Source of the DNA: Streptomyces eurocidicus
Lineage (GTDB): Bacteria; Actinomycetota; Actinomycetes; Streptomycetales; Streptomycetaceae
Direction: 5' to 3'
NCBI RefSeq assembly: GCF_002891295.1
Contig: NZ_LGUI01000002.1
Location: 1,047,458-1,111,457 of the forward strand
Length of the DNA: 64,000 bases
Position 1 is the first letter of the stretch, and each line of letters begins with the position of its first letter. The translations under genes were made by a program, and so were the position numbers. The notes under the pieces are model-generated. The model saw only the letters and a list, made by a program, of their open reading frames with translations. It was not told the origin of the DNA and did no database searches. Below, piece by piece: positions 28,100 through 37,375 of this stretch.

Positions 28100-28510
28100 T
28101 CAGGCCGTGAAGGCGTTCAGCTTCGCGCCCGTCACCGGGGCCTGCGGGGTGAAGGTGTAGTCGAACCTGTACGTCGTCTCGTGCGAGGCCGTGAAGTGCG
28201 GGCATACCAGCGGGCCGACCGTGCCGCCCTTCGCGCCCGTCTCGATCCACCAGCCCGCGCAGCGCCCGTCGGGTGTGCCCCAGCCCTTGCCGGGCAGCAA
28301 GTCCTCGACCCAGCCGGTGACTCGTGTGGTGCCGTCGTTCTGCGGGCACAGCGCTATCTCGCCGCGCCCGAAGGACTTCGTCGCGGCGGCGGTGACACAC
28401 GCCGGTTTCCCGGGCGGCGTGGCCTGGGCCGCGGGGGTGGTCAGCAGTGTCAGGGTGCCGGCCGCGGCGGTCGCCGCGGTCAGGGCCAGGGCGCGGGCAA
28501 GGCGTCTCAT
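28100..28510 (-). CDS. Small secreted protein
   Basis: This 136-residue protein starts at 28,508-28,510 after AGAAGGAACG. The signal peptide (RRLARALALTAATAAAG..., PAAQA) leaves a mature domain with four cysteines (KPACVTA, IALCPQN, GRCAGWW, LVCPHFT), and so perhaps two disulfides. The end YTFTPQAPVTGAKLNAFTA is beta-like. Function unknown. Confidence 0.75.
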   Translation of the reverse strand: MRRLARALALTAATAAAGTLTLLTTPAAQATPPGKPACVTAAATKSFGRGEIALCPQNDGTTRVTGWVEDLLPGKGWGTPDGRCAGWWIETGAKGGTVGPLVCPHFTASHETTYRFDYTFTPQAPVTGAKLNAFTA

Positions 28511-28737
28511 GTGCGTTCCTTCTCTGCTCAGAGGTCCGGGGCCGAGACAATCACGAAGTTGATCAAGAACGCCAGGGGTGCCCGTCGGTCGGCCCCCGGC
28601 CACCGGCCTACCAGCCCCCGCTCACTGGTCCTCGCTCACCGCCCCCGCCCGCGGCCCCCGGCCTGCCGGCCCCCGCCCGCAGGCCGCCGGGCCCCCGTCC
28701 CGTCCTGTCCCGGTCGCCGCCGTCACCTGAGGTCGCG

Positions 28738-29676
28738 TCAGTTGCCCTGTGTCAGTTCCCGTGTGGCGGTTTCCCGGAAGCCGTGCGGTGGCCGGCCGGT
28801 GAGGCGCTGGACGGTGTCGGTGGTGCGGTCCTCGGCTCCTGCGGCGATGGCGCGGTCCATCCCGGCCAGCATGGCGGCGAACTCCGGTGGTATCCGGGTG
28901 GCCAGGTGGTCGCGCATCTGCTCGTACGTCAGGTGATGGTGGGTCACGAGGCGGCCGGTGATCTCGGTGAGGAGGGCGGCGATGTCGTCGTGGCTGAGTG
29001 CCTGCGGTCCGGTCAGGACCAGGTCGGTGTTGGGTGCGGGGTCGCTGGTCAGGGCGTGTACGGCGACGGCGGCGATGTCGTCGGCGTCGACGAAGGCGAC
29101 CTTGCCGGTGCCGGCGGCGGTCAGGATGAGGCCGTCCTCACGGATGCCGCGGGCGTGGGCGTGCGTGCCGGTGAAGTTCTGCATGAACCAGGAGGGCCGC
29201 AGGACCGCCCACTGGTCGAACAGGCCGGGCAGGGCCTGGTGGACCTCTCCCGTGGCAGGGCCTCCCGCGGGGACGGCCGAGGAGCTCAGGAGCACGGCGC
29301 GGCGGATGCCGGCGGCGCGGGCCTGGCGGAGGAAGGGCAGCATGACCGCGGCCGGGTGCGGGTCCCCGACCGGTGGGACGAGGTAGAGGCGGTCGGTTCC
29401 GCGGAGGGCGTCGCCGTAGGTGTCGGGCCGGTACCAGTCGAAGCGGACCGGTTCCGCTCCCGGTATCCGGGCGGCTCCCCGGGAGGCGGCCCTGACGCGC
29501 CGGCCGGCGGCGATCAGCTGCCGGGCGGTCCGGCCGCCGGTGGTGCCGGTGGCCCCGGTGACCAGGGTGGTGCCGGTGGCAGTGGCCGGACGGCTTTCGG
29601 CGGTCACCGGACGGCGTTGTCCGGCGGTCACCGGACGGTTTCCGGTGGTCATCGGGCGGCGTTGTTCGGTGGTCAT
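28738..29676 (-). CDS. NmrA-like NAD(P)-binding protein
   Basis: This 312-residue protein has a Gln/Arg-rich N-terminal extension of ~35 residues, then the Rossmann motif LVTGATGTTGGRTARQLI. WAVLRPSWFMQNF and VDADDIAAVA are typical of NmrA/ergot-reductase-like atypical SDRs. Its ATG overlaps the stop of the SnoaL-like gene (ATGA), so the two form an operon divergent from a TetR regulator. It probably reduces or senses a small molecule with NAD(P)H. A second family member lies at 54.6 kb. Confidence 0.85.
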   Translation of the reverse strand: MTTEQRRPMTTGNRPVTAGQRRPVTAESRPATATGTTLVTGATGTTGGRTARQLIAAGRRVRAASRGAARIPGAEPVRFDWYRPDTYGDALRGTDRLYLVPPVGDPHPAAVMLPFLRQARAAGIRRAVLLSSSAVPAGGPATGEVHQALPGLFDQWAVLRPSWFMQNFTGTHAHARGIREDGLILTAAGTGKVAFVDADDIAAVAVHALTSDPAPNTDLVLTGPQALSHDDIAALLTEITGRLVTHHHLTYEQMRDHLATRIPPEFAAMLAGMDRAIAAGAEDRTTDTVQRLTGRPPHGFRETATRELTQGN

Positions 29677-30101
29677 CGGGTGCTGCTCCCGGTGAGGTCG
29701 AGGCCGTGCTCGTGGACGGCGAGGGGGTTCCAGTAGTCCCGGTAGGAGGTGAAGCGCCCGTTGTGGGCGGTCACGACGGCGATGTAGGTCATCTCGAACG
29801 GGCGGCCCGTCGCGGTCACGCGGCCTGTGCCGCGCATCTCGGCCACGAGGGTCGCGGGGTCGGTGGTCTCGTGGATGCGCAGGTCGGGGAAGTCGTGCAG
29901 GTCGATGTGGTCGGGGTAGTCGCGCATGTAGGCGGCGACGGCTTCCCGTCCCTCCAGCCGCCGGGGCCATCCCGGGGGCGCGAAGGGGAACTCCATGACC
30001 GCGTCGTCGGCCCACAGGCCGGTCCAGGCGGGGATGTCCTTGTCCAGGAGCAGGCGGAGGCTGTGGCGGTAGAGGTCCGCGGGTGAGGTGTGTGAGGGCA
30101 T
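29673..30101 (-). CDS. SnoaL-like (NTF2 fold) protein
   Basis: This 142-residue protein has the NTF2/SnoaL pattern: LLLDKDIPAWTGLWADDAVM, FPFAPPGWPRRLEGREAVAA, then FEMTYIAVVTAHNGRFTSYR and DYWNPLAV. Such small cytoplasmic proteins are ring isomerases or hydratases, or ligand-binding subunits. The start has GGAAGGAGCG before it. It is the first gene of the two-gene operon under the tandem TetR operators. Confidence 0.85.
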   Translation of the reverse strand: MPSHTSPADLYRHSLRLLLDKDIPAWTGLWADDAVMEFPFAPPGWPRRLEGREAVAAYMRDYPDHIDLHDFPDLRIHETTDPATLVAEMRGTGRVTATGRPFEMTYIAVVTAHNGRFTSYRDYWNPLAVHEHGLDLTGSSTR

Positions 30102-30124
30102 GGGTCGCTCCTTCCCGTACGATA

Positions 30125-30169
30125 CGGACCAGTGGTCCGCTTCGGTGAACGATACGGACCGCTGGTCCG
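30125..30169. promoter_or_regulatory. Tandem TetR operators
   Basis: Two palindromes, CGGACCAGTGGTCCG (30,125-30,139) and CGGACCGCTGGTCCG (30,155-30,169), are each preceded by GATA. They sit 30 bp apart, about three helical turns, between the divergent SnoaL and TetR genes. They probably bind the TetR protein cooperatively and control both directions. Confidence 0.85.
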
Positions 30170-30191
30170 GATCGCAATTGGAGGAACCGGT

Positions 30192-30800
30192 ATGACTGAG
30201 CGTCAACCCCGTAAGGACGCGGCCCGGAACCGGGCGGCCGCCCTGGCCGCGGCCGACACGCTCTTCACCCGCTGCCGGAGCCCCGAAGAGATCACCATGG
30301 CCGACATCGCGGCAGCCGCCGGCGTCGGCAAAGGCACCCTCTTCCGTGCCTTCGGTGACCGCACCGGACTGATCCGCGCGCTCTACGCGACCCGGCTCGA
30401 ACCTCTCAGGCAGGCCATCGAGCAGGGCCCGCCGCCGCTGGGCCCGCACACCCCGCCGCTCCAGCGCGTGCCCGCTCTGCTCGACGCCCTCCTGACCTTC
30501 AAGCTCGACAACCGCCACCTCGCCACGGCTCTGGAATCCGCCGGTGCCGACAGCCCCTACCGCACCGACCACTACGCGCACTGGCACGCCCTGCTCCGTG
30601 ACCTCCTGGAGCAGATCCCGGGCCTGGCCGACGCCGGCTTCACCGCGCACGCCCTGCTCGCCGCCACCCGCGCCGACCTCGTCGGCCACCTCGCCGACGA
30701 CGCCCGCACGCCCCGGGAGACGATGCGCCGCCAGCTGGCGGACCTCACCACGCGGCTCCTGGACGCCCCCGCTCCGCGGTCCCCGGCCGCCGGGGACTGA
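30192..30800 (+). CDS. TetR-family transcriptional regulator
   Basis: This 202-residue protein has an N-terminal helix-turn-helix at residues ~15-60 (ITMADIAAAAGVGKGTLFRAF) and an all-helical ligand domain. The ATG at 30,192 has GGAGGAA upstream. It is divergent from the SnoaL-NmrA operon and separated from it by paired operators, so autoregulated repression of that operon is likely. The inducer is unknown. Confidence 0.92.
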   Translation: MTERQPRKDAARNRAAALAAADTLFTRCRSPEEITMADIAAAAGVGKGTLFRAFGDRTGLIRALYATRLEPLRQAIEQGPPPLGPHTPPLQRVPALLDALLTFKLDNRHLATALESAGADSPYRTDHYAHWHALLRDLLEQIPGLADAGFTAHALLAATRADLVGHLADDARTPRETMRRQLADLTTRLLDAPAPRSPAAGD

Positions 30801-31460
30801 CCACCGGCGGGCTGCCCTCGCCCCCACCGGACAGCAGCGCCCCCACAGGCCCCCGCCGACCAGGACCCGCGCCGGGGGGGAGGAGGAGGGGGCGGATGTT
30901 CCGCAGGCCGGCACGTCGGCACGTCGTCGCGCTCGCACGCTGCTACGTCGGCGTGTGGCGTTGGCTATCCCGTACCGCCGCACGTCGGCATCGCGTTCGC
31001 CTCTGCCTCTGCCTCTGCCTCTGCCTCTGCCTCTGCCTCCGCGTTCGCGTTCGTGTTCGTCGACGCCCGGCGGGCTTCCCGTCGCTGACGCTCCGTCACG
31101 GCGGAGTGCCCGCCGTCGTGGGGGCGGGAGTCCCTGTCGCTGTACGGGTGAAGATGGTGGCGCCGTAGTGGTGTAGGCGGTGGTGCCCTTCACTCTCCGG
31201 CCGACGCCGCTATCGACGCGGGTTGCGGGCGGCGTCTGCCGGCAGTGCCTGCTAGCCTGGCCGGGTGTGTTGATCGTGTAGCGAGGAGCAGCAGACGTGG
31301 TGGGTGACGACGACATCTCCGGGTGATCCCCGGATGTGACCGGCTACCGGCAGGCGCCCAGGAGCGCCGCTGCCGTGGTCCCTCAGTCGTCCCCTGTACC
31401 CCCATGTCTGCCCGGGCAGTGGTCCTTTCCTGCCCTCTTCCTCTACGAGGTTGTTCTCTC
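30801..31460. other. Long leader/intergenic region before the ABC-F gene
   Basis: There is no gene with support. An in-frame ATG at 31,403 and a second-frame ATG at 31,336 could begin short leader peptides before the ABC-F start, which would suit the translational attenuation known for antibiotic-inducible ABC-F genes. That is inference only. A hexamer repeat lies inside. Confidence 0.4.
31001..31039. repeat. CTCTGC hexamer tandem repeat
   Basis: About six and a half uninterrupted copies of CTCTGC, followed by degenerate GCGTTCGC-like units. A simple-sequence tract like this is prone to length variation. Confidence 0.8.
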
Positions 31461-33095
31461 ATGTCCAGTGCCGCCGTCATCTGCTCGAACCTCTCTTTTT
31501 CCTTCCCTGATGACACCCCTGTTTTCGAGGATCTCTCTTTCACTCTGGCCGCCGGGCGTACGGGGCTGGTGGCCCCTAACGGCTCTGGCAAGAGCACCTT
31601 GCTCAAGCTGATCGCCGGTGAACTGTGCCCCCGTTCCGGCTCGGTGAGCGTGGACGGTGCCCTCGGCTATCTGCCTCAGAGCCTGCCGCTGACCGGCGGT
31701 CTCACCGTCGCCGAGGTTCTGGGCGTCGCCGCTGTTATCCAGGCCATCGACGCCGTCGAGTCCGGCGATGTGGACGAGGCCCACTTCATCACCATCGGTG
31801 ACGACTGGGACATCGAGGAACGCACCCGTGCCCAGCTCGACCGCCTCGGTCTCACCGATCTCACCCTGGACCGCACCCTGAGCACCCTCAGCGGCGGCCA
31901 GATCATCTCCCTCGGCCTCGCCGCCCAGCTGCTCAAGCGCCCCGCCGTACTGCTCCTGGATGAGCCCACCAACAATCTCGACACCCAAGCCCGTCACAAG
32001 CTCTACGGCGCACTCGAGGACTTCACCGGCTGTCTGGTCGTGGTCAGTCACGACCGCGCGCTCCTCGACCGCGTGGAACGCATCGCCGAACTCGAAGGCG
32101 GTCAACTGGGCCTTTACGGCGGCAACTTCTCCGCATACGAGGAAGCCGTACGTGCCGGGCAGGAGGTGGCGGAGAAGAATCTTCGTAACGCCGAGCAGGA
32201 ACTCAAGCGCGAGAAGCGTGAGATGCAGCAGGCCCGCGAACGTGCCGAGCGCCGGCAGGGCAACGCCGCCCGCAATCTCAAGAGCGCCGGCCTCCCCAGG
32301 ATCTTCGCCGGGAACATGAAGCGTGGAGCGCAGGAGTCAGCCGGCCGGGCGGGCCAGATGCACGCCACCCGTCTCAGTGAGGCCTTCTCCCGCCTCGATG
32401 AGGCCGGGCGCGCGCTGCGCGACGAGCAGCGCCTCATCCTCGACCTGCCCGACACCCATGTCCCCGCCGGCCGTAACCTCTTCCTCGGTGAACGTCTCCA
32501 GGCCCGCCTCGGTGACCGGACCGTCTTCGCGCCTCATGGCGTCGGCCTTACCATCCGCGGCCCCGAGCGGATTGCGCTGACCGGCCCTAATGGGGCGGGC
32601 AAGAGCACTCTGCTGCGCCTGGTCACCGGCGACCTCGCCCCGGACGGCGGGGAGATCAGGCGTGCCGGCGGGCGGATCGCTTATCTCTCCCAGCGGCTCG
32701 ACCTGCTGGAGGGGGACCGCTCCGTCGCCGAGAACTTCGCCGCCTGCGCACCGCACCGTACGGAGGCCGAGCGGATGAACCTGCTGGCCCGTTTCCTTTT
32801 CCGCGGTGCCCGGGCGCACCTGCCGGTGGGTGTGCTCTCCGGTGGTGAGCGGCTTCGGGCCACCCTGGCCTGCGTCCTGTACGGGGACCCGGCCCCGCAC
32901 CTGCTGCTCCTGGACGAGCCGACGAACAACCTCGATCTCCTGAGCACGGGCCAGCTGGAGAGCGCTCTGAACTCCTATCAGGGGGCTTTCGTCGTCGTCA
33001 GCCACGACGAGCGCTTCCTCGGGGAGATCGGTGTGAACCGCTGGCTGCGCCTGGCCGGTGGCGAGCTGACGGAGACCGGGTCACCGCAAGCCTGA
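31461..33095 (+). CDS. ABC-F ATPase, probable antibiotic-resistance ribosome protection factor
   Basis: This 544-residue soluble protein has two ABC domains and no membrane segment. Domain 1 has Walker A GSGKSTLL, signature LSGGQ and Walker B LLLDEPTNNLD. Domain 2 has GAGKSTLL, LSGGE and LLLDEPTNNLD, with SHD switches. A charged linker helix (KREKREMQQARERAERRQ) lies between them. ABC-F proteins of this kind act on the ribosome and often protect it from macrolide-, lincosamide- or pleuromutilin-type drugs; the drug here is unknown. The start at 31,461 has only a weak GAGG upstream; the frame is open further 5'. Confidence 0.9.
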   Translation: MSSAAVICSNLSFSFPDDTPVFEDLSFTLAAGRTGLVAPNGSGKSTLLKLIAGELCPRSGSVSVDGALGYLPQSLPLTGGLTVAEVLGVAAVIQAIDAVESGDVDEAHFITIGDDWDIEERTRAQLDRLGLTDLTLDRTLSTLSGGQIISLGLAAQLLKRPAVLLLDEPTNNLDTQARHKLYGALEDFTGCLVVVSHDRALLDRVERIAELEGGQLGLYGGNFSAYEEAVRAGQEVAEKNLRNAEQELKREKREMQQARERAERRQGNAARNLKSAGLPRIFAGNMKRGAQESAGRAGQMHATRLSEAFSRLDEAGRALRDEQRLILDLPDTHVPAGRNLFLGERLQARLGDRTVFAPHGVGLTIRGPERIALTGPNGAGKSTLLRLVTGDLAPDGGEIRRAGGRIAYLSQRLDLLEGDRSVAENFAACAPHRTEAERMNLLARFLFRGARAHLPVGVLSGGERLRATLACVLYGDPAPHLLLLDEPTNNLDLLSTGQLESALNSYQGAFVVVSHDERFLGEIGVNRWLRLAGGELTETGSPQA

Positions 33096-33395
33096 CCCGT
33101 GGCTAGGCCCGCGGGCCCGCGGTGCCGGTGCCGCCTGGCCTCCCGGGGCGACGCGGTGCCTGGTGCCTGGTGCCTGGTGGGCGGGGTGGTGGAGGGGGTG
33201 CGGGTGGCCGGGCCGCCCCGCCCCGCCGGTCATGCCCCGCCGGTCACGGGCAGCCGCCGGTCATGCTCCGCCGGGCCGGTCGCGGGTGGCCGGGCCGGCG
33301 GGGGGGGGCTGGTGGTACCGGTCCGTCCGTGTCTTCGTCTGGCGGCGCCGGTCTGTTCTTCGCGCAGTGCAGTGCAGTGCGGCCTGTGTCCGGGG
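33096..33395. other. GC-repetitive spacer
   Basis: About 300 bases with repeated CCGCCGGTCATGC-like and GGTGCCTGGTGCCTGG units and a G9 run near 33,300. No gene is seen. Confidence 0.5.
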
Positions 33396-34543
33396 TTACC
33401 GGCCGAGCGGGCCCCGGGGTCCGAACCCTGTGTCCGCGAAGCGTTCGCCGATCCGCCGGTAGCCGGCCGCGTCCGGGTGCAGGCCGTCGGGAAGGTCGCC
33501 GGCGTTGCCGGGGCCGAAGAGGGTGCGCCCGTCGAGGTAGTGCAGGTTCCGGTCGTGCTTGCCGCGTTCCTGGGCGATGCGGGCGAGGGTTTCGCGTACG
33601 GCGTTCAGTGTCAGGGCGCCCTGGGCCACGTCGGCGCGTTTCCCGGTGGCCTTGATTCCTTCCGGGGTGCTGAGGGTGGGGCCGGGGACGTCCTCGACCG
33701 CCGGGCAGGTGATCGGTGAGATCAGCAGCAGTGGGGTGGCGGGGTGGCCGTCGCGGACCGTGTCGAGGAAGCCGTGCACCGCCGGAGTGAAGGTCCGCCG
33801 CCGGAACGACGCGGCGTTGACGGTGTTGATGCCTACCTTGAGGCTGATCAGATCCGCGGGGGTGTCCCGGATGGTGCGTGCGACGTAGGGGTCGAGCATG
33901 GCGTTGCCGGCCTGGCTGAGGTTGACCAGGTCCGCCCCGGCGGCTGTGGCGGCTACGGCGGGCCAGGTGCCCGTGGGTGCGTCGGCCTCGATGCAGTGGC
34001 TGATGGAACTGCCGTGATGGACCCAGCGGCGGCGGCCGCTGGGTGCGGGCGGTACGACTTCGGCGTCGGCGCGCAATGCGAGCAGTTCGGTGCGGGTCTG
34101 CTGCGGCAGCCACAGCTCGACCTCCTTCACCCCGGCCCCGAGCCACGCCGAACCGCACTGTGCCCGGGGCGCCGGGCTCGAACCGCTGCTCACCCCGCGG
34201 ATCGGACAGGCGTACGACGTTGCCGACCGGAACCCCGGCCCGCCGGCTTCCCGTCCACCACCAGGTCCACTGCTCCCGGCCCCAGCGGGCCCGCTTCGCC
34301 GTCGAAGTGCCACACGGTGGTCAGCACGTCGAGCTCCAGGGCACGCGCCCTGGTACGGAACACCAGGCGGACGCCGGTGGGCATGTCGGCCACACCCCGG
34401 GTGAACGCGTCCGGGTACTGCGTCCGGGTCCACGCGGGCAGCCGCAGCGGCAGCACCCCCGCCCCGGTGGTCTCCAGCTCCAGCGCGCCACGGAACTCCA
34501 CCGGCCCGCCGGTCAGGGGGATCTCACGCATCGACGTGGTCAT
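33396..34543 (-). pseudogene. SGNH/GDSL-type hydrolase with two frameshifts
   Basis: The N-terminal part (TTSMREIPLTGGPVEFRGAL, 34,543 to ~34,245) is a beta-sandwich seen in two-domain SGNH enzymes. The catalytic part contains HHGSSISHCIEADAPTGTWP (GxSS/H block I), SQAGNAMLDP and LISLKVGINTVNA, and ends GLHPDAAGYRRIGERF, which bears the Asp-His pair. The parts lie in different frames joined near 34,245 and 34,138, both in C/G-rich runs. If intact it would be a ~380-residue esterase/lipase. There is no signal peptide. Confidence 0.75.
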
Positions 34544-34790
34544 GGGGGGCCTTTCGCTTCCTGCCTCTTGCCGTCAGGTGAACACCAATGCGCGGGCCGC
34601 GGATTCTGTTCCCCCTCCACCTGCCGGCGCGGGGAGCCGGCTGTGTCCTGGATGCGGGGGCCGGGCCGCCGCGGGTTCGCCTCCCGGCGCGCCGCACCGG
34701 CGGCGTGCACGGACCTTTGCGTGCCGGTGCCCCGGGGGGGCTTTCCCTCCCGGGGGCACCGGCACACCGCGCTTCGCCGGCGGATGCTTC

Positions 34791-35165
34791 CTAGTGGACG
34801 GTCTTGTAGCTGAGGGCCGGGTAGGTGAAGTTGGCCCAGTGCAGGCTGCCGAGCCCGAAGTGCCAGTCGCCGGGCTTGCCGGGGAGGCCGGGGAAGCAGT
34901 CGTGGTGGTAGTAGACCTCGATGTCGGAGGTGGTGAAGTTGACCGCGGAGAGCGCGGGCTGGGGGAGGTTCTGGCAGCCGGTGTTGCCGGTGTCGGCCGG
35001 TGTCTGTCTGCCGGTCAGGTCGCTGCCCGCGGAGAAGTACGCCACGGGGGCGTGGGGCAGGTCGACCGCCGCGGCGGGCTGGGCGGCGGCGGTGCCCGCC
35101 AGCAGCACGGCACCGGCGACGGCGAGTGAGCCGCCTGCCAGGTGTTTCTTCCGGCGTATGGCCAT
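34791..35165 (-). CDS. Small secreted protein
   Basis: The protein has 124 residues from 35,163-35,165 (GGGAGT upstream). The signal peptide AIRRKKHLAGGSLAVAGAVL ends near AQPAAA. The mature domain has two cysteines (NTGCQNL, HHDCFPG) and aromatic-rich strands (VNFTTSDIEVYYHHD, GLGSLHWANFTYPALSY). It is extracellular, of unknown role, and the same general type as the other small secreted proteins here. Confidence 0.75.
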   Translation of the reverse strand: MAIRRKKHLAGGSLAVAGAVLLAGTAAAQPAAAVDLPHAPVAYFSAGSDLTGRQTPADTGNTGCQNLPQPALSAVNFTTSDIEVYYHHDCFPGLPGKPGDWHFGLGSLHWANFTYPALSYKTVH

Positions 35166-35732
35166 GAGGGGTACTCCCTTGTCAGCGACGTCGTCGGAGC
35201 GGCCCGCGGCCCGGTGGAACAGTGCCCGGGCGGCAGGCCACCAAGCTTCTTGCATATTCAACCGCTCAACCGGACGGCGTCAATTCACTTGAGCGACAAC
35301 CGAGTTCACCGACCGAATCCAGCCAGGAAAGACACTGGAATCCGCCGCCCCGTACGCCCATCCGCAGTGTTCATGCCGGGGCCTCGGCCTCGAGCCGACG
35401 CTGCCCGCGTGCGCCGCGGTACTCAAGGGTCTGCCGGTCGAGGTACGCCGTGCCCCGTCGGGTGTCCGCCGCCTCCGTCCGGTGCCCGTTCCTCTGCTCC
35501 GGCCGGAGCCGCCCGGCGGTGCGGGTAGGGGTGGATTGAGCCGCCTCTGGATGGGTCCGGGCTGGATCAGGGAGACCGCGACCGCCAGGTCGTTGAACGT
35601 CTTGGGCCGTAGCCGGGGCAGGGTGGACATCTGCGCTCTCGGCTCGGTCTGGAAGCTCGGGATGCCCGGATCACACTGCCTGGCGCTCGTTTCGGGGCGT
35701 ATGGTCACTTCCGGTCGTCTCACCGCCTTCGG
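35166..35732. other. Intergenic region with a polymerase scrap
   Basis: Apart from the dnaE2-like remnant listed separately, no gene is recognisable between the secreted protein and the glutaredoxin-like gene. Confidence 0.4.
35535..35690 (-). pseudogene. Scrap of an error-prone DNA polymerase (DnaE2/ImuC-like)
   Basis: About 45 residues ([20 protein letters not shown], then [16 protein letters not shown]) match a highly conserved block of DnaE-type polymerases, FQIESRAQMxxLPRLxPxxFYDLVVEVALIRPGPIQ. Nothing either side continues the gene. Function is lost. Confidence 0.6.
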
Positions 35733-36170
35733 TTACTCCGAGGGGGTGAGCTGTTCGCGTACCCATGCGGGGTCGGGGTTGATGTGCGGCCGGCCTGCTA
35801 CGACGATGGTCGGTACGGTTTCGTCCCCGCCGGTGGCCGCCCGTACCGCCGCGGCTCCGGCGGGGTCACGCCAGATGTTCACCCAGTGCAGCTGGCGGGC
35901 GCTGCGCCCCAGTTTGAGGCGCAGTCGCAGGCAGTACGTACAGCCTGGCCGCCAGAAGACGACCGGTCGGCTGTCGGCCGCGCTGCGGCGCTGTGCCTCC
36001 CGTGCGCTGACCGGCCGCGGGAAGACCAGGGGTGAGTGGATGCCTGCGAGCAGTACGAACATCGGCAGGAGCACTGCGGCCGTGCCGGGGCTTCCGCTGA
36101 GGGCCGGTACGGCCGCCACGGCTGAGCCGCAGAGCATGAACAGCGTCGGCAGGATCCAGGAGCGTGTCAT
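35733..36170 (-). CDS. Membrane-anchored glutaredoxin-like protein
   Basis: This 145-residue protein has two N-terminal hydrophobic segments (ILPTLFMLCGSAVAAVPAL, VLLPMFVLLAG), then a thioredoxin-fold domain with WRPGCTYCLRLRLKL (CxxC) and the cis-proline ETVPTIVVAGRPHINP. This is the layout of actinobacterial glutaredoxin/mycoredoxin-like proteins tethered to the membrane, so it is probably a thiol-disulfide reductase. The start is the ATG at 36,168-36,170. Confidence 0.85.
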   Translation of the reverse strand: MTRSWILPTLFMLCGSAVAAVPALSGSPGTAAVLLPMFVLLAGIHSPLVFPRPVSAREAQRRSAADSRPVVFWRPGCTYCLRLRLKLGRSARQLHWVNIWRDPAGAAAVRAATGGDETVPTIVVAGRPHINPDPAWVREQLTPSE

Positions 36171-36242
36171 GGGATCGCAGGCTACCGGTGGTCCGGAAAA
36201 GTTTCCGGACCGGACCGCTCGCCGGGGTTCCCGCGGGTGAAC

Positions 36243-36262
36243 CGCGGGCCGTGCGGCCCGCG
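36243..36262 (-). terminator. GC hairpin between the vWA and glutaredoxin genes
   Basis: CGCGGGCC-GTGC-GGCCCGCG, 70 bases past the vWA gene stop. Probably a terminator. Confidence 0.5.
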
Positions 36263-36334
36263 CGGAAAGCGTGCTGGGCACGGAGCGGGCCGCGCCGGCC
36301 GGACCGGGCCCGGATGCTGGGGGATTTCAGGGTG

Positions 36335-37375
36335 TCAGATCATCAGGAGCAGCCGTGTGTGGGGCACCAGTTTCCGGTTCACGCTGGTGCTCTGCACGAA
36401 GATGGTGAAGTCGTCGTTGTGGTCGGGCTTGACGCGGACCTCGGTGTCCGGCAGGCCGAGCAGGGAACGGGCCTGCGGTCCTGTGTAGACCCGGTCCGTC
36501 TTCTTCTCCAGCACCGCGATCTGCTTCTGCGCCTGGATCTTCTCCGACTTGCTCAGCTGGTAGAAAGCGCAGCCGGTGCGGTAGGTGTGCCCGCATTCGA
36601 CGACCCATTCCCGGATGGCCGTTTCGCGGGCCACGGGGATCAGCTGGTATTCCGACGGCTTCACCGGGGTGAGCCCGGCTGCCTTGATGGTGTCCTTGTT
36701 GACTGCTTCGGTGGTCGTGGAGAACACTGCCCGCGATCCCCGGATGCCCTGGGCGCGGCCCATCATGAAGTTCTCGGTGGCCTGCTGGATGACCTGCCCG
36801 GCCTCTTCCAGGCCCTGTGTGCTCGTGGCGTCCCAGATGGCGACGTTGTCCTTGGGGAAACCGCACTGCATGGCCTCGCGCTTGCCCATCTGGTCCGGTA
36901 CGAGCACGGCCAGCGTCCAGTTGTCCTCCTGTGTCGCGATCAGGCCGGCCACGGCCCGCACCAGTTCCCGCGGGTCTTGGGCGGGGGCGTCCGGGCAGCG
37001 GTGGCTGGCGTTCTCCTGCCCGTCGGTCAGCACGAACGTCAGGAAGCTGTGGTCGCCGTACAGCTGGGCGGTCTGCGCCAGTTCCCGCTGCGATTTCAGC
37101 GTGGCCGCCAGCAGCGCCGTCATGCCGCCGACCCGGTACAGCTGCTTCAGGGACGGCATGCGCAGCACGTCTTTGTCGTAGATGACGCATTCCACCTGGT
37201 CCGCGAAGACGTACACCGTGACCCGGGTCTCCTGGTCCAGTTCCTTCGACCGGCGGGCCAGGTAGGCGATCTGCTGATCGGCGACCTCGACGACTTTGCG
37301 GCTCAGGCGTGACATGGACGAACTGGCGTCCAACACGAGAGCGACGTGATTGATGTAGTTCTGGCTTGCGGACAT
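36335..37375 (-). CDS. von Willebrand factor A domain protein
   Basis: This 346-residue cytoplasmic protein has an N-terminal vWA domain with the metal-site DxSxS in VALVLDASSSMSRL, a second contact near GGMTAL, and the TDGQEN loop. A small second domain (residues ~240-346) holds ECGHTYRTGCAFYQLSKSEK with paired Cys/His, and ends with a beta-rich part. vWA proteins of this type assemble with AAA+ or chaperone partners, but none is adjacent. GAGGGGGAG precedes the ATG at 37,373-37,375. Confidence 0.85.
   Translation of the reverse strand: MSASQNYINHVALVLDASSSMSRLSRKVVEVADQQIAYLARRSKELDQETRVTVYVFADQVECVIYDKDVLRMPSLKQLYRVGGMTALLAATLKSQRELAQTAQLYGDHSFLTFVLTDGQENASHRCPDAPAQDPRELVRAVAGLIATQEDNWTLAVLVPDQMGKREAMQCGFPKDNVAIWDATSTQGLEEAGQVIQQATENFMMGRAQGIRGSRAVFSTTTEAVNKDTIKAAGLTPVKPSEYQLIPVARETAIREWVVECGHTYRTGCAFYQLSKSEKIQAQKQIAVLEKKTDRVYTGPQARSLLGLPDTEVRVKPDHNDDFTIFVQSTSVNRKLVPHTRLLLMI

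Noticed and set aside
30801..31460. Definite attenuator before the ABC-F gene
   Set aside because: Short upstream starts exist, but I could not identify a convincing leader peptide with alternative hairpins; mentioned only as a possibility.
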